From NCBI GenBank assembly GCA_013298335.1, contig JAAFHI010000085.1, forward strand, positions 1-8,907: a DNA stretch of 8,907 nt, in the 5' to 3' direction. The notes under the pieces were generated by a model. That model did no database searches. It saw only the letters and a program-made list of their open reading frames with translations, and was not told where the DNA came from. The stretch comes from Actinomycetota bacterium (GTDB taxonomy: Bacteria; Acidobacteriota; Blastocatellia; Chloracidobacteriales; Chloracidobacteriaceae). Below are positions 6,219 to 8,907 of the stretch, in pieces (the stretch's first letter is position 1; each line of letters starts with the position of its first letter). The translations under genes were made by a program, and so were the position numbers.

Positions 6219-7787
6219 ATGGCTTCCCGAACCACCCTCGCCGTCCTTCTGCTTCTCTCCGGATTGCTCCCGCTCGGGAGCGCCTGCCGCCGTGACCTTC
6301 AACTGCCGCCGGGCCTGCTCGTGATGGCCGTCGAAAAGGCCCCGAAAAGCCTTGACCCGCGCATCGGCAACGATGCTGTCTCGCAGCGGCTGCACCAGAT
6401 GATCTTCAACACGCTGGTGAACAAGAACGACAAGCTGGAAACCGTCCCGGAAGTCGCCGAATTCGAGGTCACACCCGACGCGAAGGTCTTCACCTTCAAA
6501 ATCCGGCCCGGTTTCGTCTTCCACAACGGCAAACCGCTCAGGGCGGAAGACGTGAAATACACCTTCGACACGCTCCGCGAAAAGACCTTCAACTCGCCGA
6601 AAAAGGGCGACTTCGCCAAGGTCACGGCCATCGACACCCCCGACGACCGCACCGTGATTTTCCGCTGCTCCGCGCCGAACGCCGCGATGCTGGGCAGTCT
6701 CGTCGCGGTCGGCATCATCGCGAAGGACAGCGGCCCGACCGCCGAAAAATCACCCGTCGGCACCGGTCCGTGGAAAGTTCGGGAATACCGCGAGGGCAAC
6801 GACGTGCTGCTCGATGCAAACCCGGCCTACAACCTCGGCGCGCCGAAGCTCAAGCAGGTCAGAATCAAGTTCGTCCTCGACAACGCGACGCGCGAACTCG
6901 AAGTCCGGCAGGGCGGCGTCCACCTCGCGCTCAACGCGGATTTCGCCTACCCGACGCTGCAACAGATGGGCAAGTCGAAGGGATTGAAGCTTTTACAGGG
7001 AAAAGGAACCAACATCGCCTACCTCGGACTGAACTGCGAAGACCCGGTTTTGAAGAACCTGAAGGTCCGGCAGGCGATTTCCGTCGGCATCGACCGCGAC
7101 AAAATCATCCGGACCGTCCTGCGCGGGATGGCGCGCCCGGCCAACGGCCCGCTCCCGCCGGAGCAGTGGGCCAGACCGGAAGACCTTCCGCCCGCGCACT
7201 ACGACGTGGCCCAGGCGAAGCGCCTGCTCGATGAAGCGGGCTTCCCCGACCCGGACGGCGACGGCCCCGCCCCGCGCGCCATCAAGCTGGAACTGAAAAC
7301 CTCGTCGAACCAGTTGTCGCGACAGGTCGGAACGGTGCTTCAGGAACAGATGAAGCTGATCGGCATCAATCTGGCGCTCCGGTCGTACGAGTTTCAGACC
7401 TTCCTGCAAGACACGATTTCCGGCAATTTCCAGATGTTCTACCTCATCAACGTCGGGGCCAACCAGAGCACCGACTTTCTGAGCTATTTCTATGAATCCA
7501 CACGGATTCCGACCGCGGCCAAGAGTTTCAGCGAGGGTGCGAACCGCGCCCGCTACCGCAATCCCGACGTGGACAAATGGCTCACCGAAGCCGCCTCGAC
7601 GCTCGACCGGGCCGAACAGAAACGGCTTTACGGACTGGTCCAGAAACAGGTCGTCACCGACGTGCCGCAGGTGTTTCTCTGGTATCCGAACAACGTCGCC
7701 ATCGCCAGCGACCGCATCGACAACGTCTCGCTCGAACTCTCCGGCGGATATTTTTTCCTGAAAGATGTAACCTTGCGCGACCAGTAA
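6219..7787 (+). CDS. Solute-binding lipoprotein of a peptide-type ABC transporter (family 5, DppA/OppA-like)
   Basis: A 522-residue extracytoplasmic binding protein. The N-terminus is a lipoprotein signal: basic start, hydrophobic stretch from residue 7 and LGSAC, giving lipid attachment at C23. Gly at -3 is less usual than Leu but is permitted by the general lipobox pattern. The mature part shows the family-5 landmarks: KSLDPRIGNDAVSQRLHQMI, an FTFKIRPGFVFHNGKPLRAEDV segment in two parts (F-x-F-K-I-R-x-G and F-H-x-G-x-P-L-x-A-x-D-V) and a VRQAISVGIDRDKI block. This family binds di- or oligopeptides, nickel, some sugars or other solutes, so the ligand cannot be named. No permease or ATPase gene lies beside it, which makes it an orphan in this window. 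The ATG at 6219 is the only start that keeps the full signal peptide, but no clear Shine-Dalgarno precedes it. The gene ends 8 bp before the xisH remnant. Confidence 0.93.
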   Translation: MASRTTLAVLLLLSGLLPLGSACRRDLQLPPGLLVMAVEKAPKSLDPRIGNDAVSQRLHQMIFNTLVNKNDKLETVPEVAEFEVTPDAKVFTFKIRPGFVFHNGKPLRAEDVKYTFDTLREKTFNSPKKGDFAKVTAIDTPDDRTVIFRCSAPNAAMLGSLVAVGIIAKDSGPTAEKSPVGTGPWKVREYREGNDVLLDANPAYNLGAPKLKQVRIKFVLDNATRELEVRQGGVHLALNADFAYPTLQQMGKSKGLKLLQGKGTNIAYLGLNCEDPVLKNLKVRQAISVGIDRDKIIRTVLRGMARPANGPLPPEQWARPEDLPPAHYDVAQAKRLLDEAGFPDPDGDGPAPRAIKLELKTSSNQLSRQVGTVLQEQMKLIGINLALRSYEFQTFLQDTISGNFQMFYLINVGANQSTDFLSYFYESTRIPTAAKSFSEGANRARYRNPDVDKWLTEAASTLDRAEQKRLYGLVQKQVVTDVPQVFLWYPNNVAIASDRIDNVSLELSGGYFFLKDVTLRDQ

Positions 7788-7795
7788 TTTCGAGA

Positions 7796-7864
7796 CAACG
7801 GTTGAACATCAAAATCGTCGTCGTTGACGATCGGCAGGAGGTCATCGTGCAATGGATCGAGTGA
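7796..7864 (+). pseudogene. xisH: 3' remnant of xisH (fdxN-element excision controlling factor), about 22 codons
   Basis: The frame ending at TGA 7862-7864 encodes QRLNIKIVVVDD followed by RQEVIVQWIE. This matches the C-terminal end I recall for XisH proteins (IKLIV..., then IVQWI). Full XisH is about 135-140 residues with a PD-(D/E)XK nuclease-like fold. Only 8 bp separate the stop of the upstream lipoprotein gene (7787) from this tail, so more than 100 residues are missing. The tail overlaps the xisI start codon by 13 bp, the arrangement expected of an intact xisH-xisI pair. It also carries the xisI ribosome binding site. The tail is unlikely to be translated separately. The codons upstream in the same open frame overlap the lipoprotein gene and do not look like XisH. 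Confidence 0.72.
7836..7841 (+). promoter_or_regulatory. Strong Shine-Dalgarno for xisI inside the xisH remnant
   Basis: AGGAGG lies 10 bases before the xisI ATG at 7852 and within the codons for R-Q-E-V of the xisH tail. It is the best ribosome binding site in the window and fixes the xisI start. Confidence 0.8.
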
Positions 7865-8190
7865 ATTACGCCGACATACTTACCGAAGTGTTGCGAAAGG
7901 AAACCAACCATCAGCCATCGCTGCTGCCCATTCGCGTCGCGGCGGTCTGCGACGTAACATCAGGGAATTTCTTACTGGTTGCCTCGGGTTGGGAGAGCAA
8001 GCGGCGGGTCGAGACCATCCTTTTTCATGCCCGTCTGGTCGAGGGGAAAATCGTCATCGAGGACGACAATTTCGAGGACGGCCTGACGGCGCTCCTCATT
8101 GAAGCCGGAATTGCCGAAGCCGATATCCTGACGGCGCTCGCCTTTGAGCGAACGCGGCAACATTCGCCGGAACACTCCGCCGCCGCGTAG
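7852..8190 (+). CDS. xisI: XisI-like protein (fdxN-element excision controlling factor family)
   Basis: An intact 112-residue protein, the usual XisI length. It has the family pattern: an N-terminal helix (MDRVNYADILTEVLRKE), a strand around VAAVCDVTSGNFLLVASGW, then WESKRRVETILFHARLVEGKIVIEDDNFEDG and LLIEAGIAEADILTALAF. These correspond to the GW.xxxRRV, H.x.x.GKI.I and ELVEAGI.KEDI signatures of XisI. XisH and XisI were named for being needed, with the recombinase XisF, to excise the fdxN element in Anabaena heterocysts; most homologues elsewhere have no proven role. Here the partner xisH is reduced to a tail and no site-specific recombinase is present, so excision control is unlikely. The frame is undamaged and the ribosome binding site is strong, so it may still be expressed. 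Confidence 0.82.
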   Translation: MDRVNYADILTEVLRKETNHQPSLLPIRVAAVCDVTSGNFLLVASGWESKRRVETILFHARLVEGKIVIEDDNFEDGLTALLIEAGIAEADILTALAFERTRQHSPEHSAAA

Positions 8191-8237
8191 TCCCTCAACG
8201 GCCCAAGTTCTTCACATTCAAAGAGTTACTCTTCTTT

Positions 8238-8819
8238 ATGAAACGAATCTGCGTGTACTGCGGGTCGAATCCCGGACTTCGGAAGGAATATTCGGAAGCG
8301 GCGGTCGCCGTCGGCGAGGCGCTGGCCAAGCGCGGCCTCGGCCTCGTCTACGGCGGCGGCGCAGTCGGCCTGATGGGCGTGGTGGCCGATGCGGCGCTCA
8401 TCAACGGCGCGGAAGTCATCGGCGTCATCCCGGAAAAGCTGATGCGGAAGGAAATTGCCCACATGGGCGTGACCGAAATGCACGTCACGAAGACAATGCA
8501 CGAACGCAAGGCGCTGATGACCGACCTTGCCGACGGCTTCATCGCGCTGCCGGGCGGCATCGGGACCTTCGACGAACTTTTCGAAACCTGGACGTGGGGG
8601 CAACTCGGCTACCACCGGAAACCGTTCGGCCTGCTCAACGTCGCGGATTACTACACCCCGCTCGTCGAGTTCCTCGATCACGTTACGGAACAAGGGTTTA
8701 TGCGCCCCGAACACCGCGCCGGGCTGATGGTCGAAACCTACGTCGAGGCGCTGCTCGACCGCTTCGATGCGTTCACCCCGCCCGATCTGCCCAAGTGGCT
8801 GGAGCGGGAAGACCGCTGA
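8238..8819 (+). CDS. LOG family protein (TIGR00730 type), probable nucleotide 5'-monophosphate phosphoribohydrolase
   Basis: A 193-residue Rossmann-fold protein of the LOG / 'lysine decarboxylase-like' family. Characterised members cleave ribose 5-phosphate from cytokinin ribosides or from purine/pyrimidine monophosphates; despite older annotations they are not lysine decarboxylases. Features are the N-terminal strand ICVYCGSNPG, the glycine-rich VYGGGAVGLMGVVADAAL (residues 38-55), the MHERKALM segment with R90 and K91, and the signature PGGIGTFDE (residues 105-113), whose glutamate E113 is catalytic. The next helix, LFETWTWGQLGYH, is also typical. The ATG at 8238 begins the conserved first strand; no strong Shine-Dalgarno precedes it. 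It sits alone between xisI and a tandem repeat. The natural substrate cannot be told from sequence. Confidence 0.94.
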   Translation: MKRICVYCGSNPGLRKEYSEAAVAVGEALAKRGLGLVYGGGAVGLMGVVADAALINGAEVIGVIPEKLMRKEIAHMGVTEMHVTKTMHERKALMTDLADGFIALPGGIGTFDELFETWTWGQLGYHRKPFGLLNVADYYTPLVEFLDHVTEQGFMRPEHRAGLMVETYVEALLDRFDAFTPPDLPKWLEREDR

Positions 8820-8822
8820 AAA

Positions 8823-8907
8823 GGTGTCGGGTGTCGGGTGTCGGGTGTCGGGTGTCGGGTGTCGGGTGTCGGGTGTCGGGTGTCGGGTGTCGGGTGTCGG
8901 GTGTCGG
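8823..8907. repeat. Tandem GGTGTCG heptamer array, at least 12 perfect copies, cut by window end
   Basis: Twelve uninterrupted perfect copies of GGTGTCG plus one base fill 8823-8907, starting 3 bp after the LOG gene stop and continuing beyond the window. Every junction creates GGG, so the + strand has eleven G3 runs separated by TGTC, fitting the canonical G3-N4 G-quadruplex pattern. The true copy number, and whether an inverted partner arm follows, cannot be seen. Confidence 0.98.

Noticed and set aside
7577..7795. A longer XisH fragment using the open frame upstream of the remnant
   Set aside because: These codons overlap the lipoprotein gene in another frame and give Arg-rich sequence with no XisH resemblance. 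The similarity begins only at about 7796.
8823..8907. CRISPR array
   Set aside because: The unit is 7 bp and perfectly contiguous with no spacers, and no cas gene is present.

Overview
The window is 8.9 kb of GC-rich DNA with housekeeping genes set singly or loosely apart, all on the + strand except one pilin gene. It suggests a Gram-negative bacterium: it encodes KDO-8-phosphate synthase (an LPS core sugar enzyme), a NagZ-type glycosidase, a type IV pilin and a lipoprotein. The pilin's low-complexity C-terminal half (a KSGF segment, then RSFFTDNTAVIRF, ending SPIGN) resembles pilins I associate with Acidobacteriota, especially the Blastocatellia/Chloracidobacterium side. That placement is inference from memory; no database search was possible.

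Layout, left to right. (1) The 3' part of glyA (serine hydroxymethyltransferase) runs off the left edge. It converges on a minus-strand type IV pilin gene, and one strong hairpin with A and T tracts on either side can terminate both. (2) The region between the pilin and a CysQ-like phosphatase holds a perfect-core sigma-54 promoter facing the pilin, plus a cluster of TGTCA boxes about 100-150 bp upstream of its predicted start, where an activator such as PilR would bind. (3) cysQ, kdsA (metal-dependent class), mtnA (methionine salvage isomerase) and nagZ (family 3 glycosidase) follow, with gaps of 69-133 bp. (4) An orphan family-5 solute-binding lipoprotein comes next, followed directly by a truncated xisH tail and an intact xisI. 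(5) A LOG-family nucleotide phosphoribohydrolase ends the gene content, and a heptamer tandem repeat runs off the right edge.

The genes do not form one pathway; they look like core metabolism in loose order. The unusual content lies between and behind the genes. Three structures built from 7- or 8-nt units start within about 10 nt of, or include, a + strand stop codon. They are an AGTAGTC-type inverted repeat that supplies the cysQ stop, a 32-bp near-perfect hairpin of NCACRAAG octamers behind nagZ, and at least 12 perfect GGTGTCG heptamers behind the LOG gene, which match the canonical G-quadruplex pattern. The other notable locus is the xisH/xisI remnant: only about the last 22 codons of xisH remain, and they carry the ribosome binding site and start codon of xisI.

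I see no CRISPR array, tRNA, rRNA, transposase or integrase in the window.
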